DNA of 6,649 nucleotides, taken from assembly GCA_026713745.1 (NCBI GenBank), contig JAPONU010000073.1, positions 1 to 6,649 of the forward strand. Direction: 5' to 3'. The notes under the pieces are model-generated. The model did not search any database. It was not told the DNA's origin and saw only the letters and a program-made list of their open reading frames with translations. The stretch is from a bacterium. GTDB lineage: Bacteria; Actinomycetota; Acidimicrobiia; Acidimicrobiales; CATQHL01. The position numbers and the translations under genes are program-made. Shown piece after piece: positions 6,119-6,649 of the stretch (position 1 is the first letter of the stretch; every line of letters starts with the position of its first letter).

Positions 6119-6649
6119 GAGGCTGCCGCCTGCTGCGCCCCGCTCATGAGCAGGCCGAGGCGCTCGACGTCCATCCCGGCTCGATCCATCTCGCCGACGA
6201 TGCGTCCCCGGAAGATCACAACGATCCGGTCGGCCAGGTCCAGCACTTCGGGCAGTTCGGTGGAGATGAGGAGCACGCCCACACCTTGACGGGCGGCCTC
6301 GCGCAGGCGTTCGGAGACATACTCGATGGCGCCGACGTCGAGTCCTCGCGTGGGCTGGGCCGCCACGAGCACGGCAGGATCGCCGCTCAGTTCGCGCGCC
6401 AGGACGACGCGCTGCTGGTTGCCTCCCGAGAGCGACCACATCGGGGCATCGGCTCCGGAGGTCTGGATGCCGAACTGCTCGATGAGCCGTTCGGCAACAG
6501 CCTGGCGGCCGGGTCGATCGAGGAAGGCGCGGCCGAGTCGGGCTCGCGGGGGCGAGACGAGTGTGAGGTTCTCCGCCACGGTCATGTCCAGCACGCACCC
6601 CGATTCGTGGCGGTCAGCGGGGATGACCGCCACACCCGCGCCGGCCATC
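6115..6649 (-). CDS. ABC transporter ATPase, C-terminal nucleotide-binding domain (partial; NupO/YufO/BmpC-like)
   Basis: The 3' end of an ATPase gene whose 5' part lies beyond the right edge; 177 residues plus a partial codon are visible. The Met at 6648 is almost certainly internal, since it directly precedes the GVAVIPADRHESG block (5-17), which sits mid-domain in this family (usually GVAYIPEDRxxxG). Then come MTVAENL (22-28), the ABC signature LSGGNQQRVVLAREL (73-87), Walker B with D-loop in VLVAAQPTRGLDVGAIEYV (93-111), and ISTELPEVLDLADRIVVIFRGRIVG (128-152). Gln98 stands where the catalytic Glu would be, and no His is seen at the switch position in IST-EL. Both are features I associate with the second half of tandem-domain nucleoside/sugar ATPases, so a two-domain protein of about 500 aa is expected. 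It energises the two downstream permeases. Confidence 0.95.
   Translation of the reverse strand, partial: MAGAGVAVIPADRHESGCVLDMTVAENLTLVSPPRARLGRAFLDRPGRQAVAERLIEQFGIQTSGADAPMWSLSGGNQQRVVLARELSGDPAVLVAAQPTRGLDVGAIEYVSERLREAARQGVGVLLISTELPEVLDLADRIVVIFRGRIVGEMDRAGMDVERLGLLMSGAQQAAAS

Noticed and set aside
5189..6289. Plus-strand open frame of 366 codons opposite the first permease and the ATPase
   Set aside because: It is Arg/Gln/His-rich without hydrophobic core or motifs, and it is the mirror of two confidently identified transporter genes.
6119..6598. A 160-codon N-terminal extension of the first permease
   Set aside because: The stretch is Arg/Pro-rich, overlaps the ATPase coding sequence in another frame, and the GTG at 6118 forms a standard 4-base overlap just ahead of the first conserved segment.
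1..6649. CRISPR array, tRNA, rRNA, transposase, phage or toxin-antitoxin genes
   Set aside because: No evenly spaced direct repeats, no tRNA-like cloverleaf ends, and no recognisable mobile-element or toxin products were seen on either strand.

Overview
This window reads as part of one catabolic or uptake operon on the minus strand of a high-GC, free-living bacterium. Third codon positions are strongly G/C, GTG starts are used, and genes overlap by 4 bases. These traits fit an environmental actinobacterium (for example Acidimicrobiia) or a similarly GC-rich lineage such as Chloroflexota. No rRNA or other phylogenetic marker is present, so this assignment is inference.

Layout, in the direction of transcription (right to left): the window opens inside the C-terminal nucleotide-binding domain of an ABC ATPase (6115 to the window edge). 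Two inner-membrane permeases of the BmpC/NupP/NupQ-type nucleoside importer family follow (4991-6118 and 4049-4987). Next is a zinc-free quinone-oxidoreductase-like MDR protein (3018-4052), whose ATG overlaps the last permease's stop codon. After a 114-bp gap holding a 9-bp inverted repeat comes a Dimerisation2-type SAM-dependent methyltransferase (1812-2903). After a second gap of about 112 bp holding a REP-like palindrome comes an Atz/Trz-type amidohydrolase (278-1699). At the left edge a short plus-strand reading frame (2-169) runs convergently toward the operon. The 108-bp space between it and the amidohydrolase holds two small stem-loops.

How the genes may work together: the importer family takes up nucleosides and similar heterocycles, and the amidohydrolase family deaminates or dechlorinates purine, pyrimidine or triazine rings. 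A plausible reading is uptake of an N-heterocyclic compound followed by reduction or oxidation, methyl transfer and hydrolytic deamination. The substrate cannot be named from sequence. The solute-binding lipoprotein expected for such an importer is not in the window. There are no rRNA, tRNA, CRISPR, transposase or phage genes. No wholly new system is evident. The most unusual points are the altered active-site residue of the amidohydrolase, the zinc-free MDR protein coupled to the transporter, and the two palindromic intergenic spacers.
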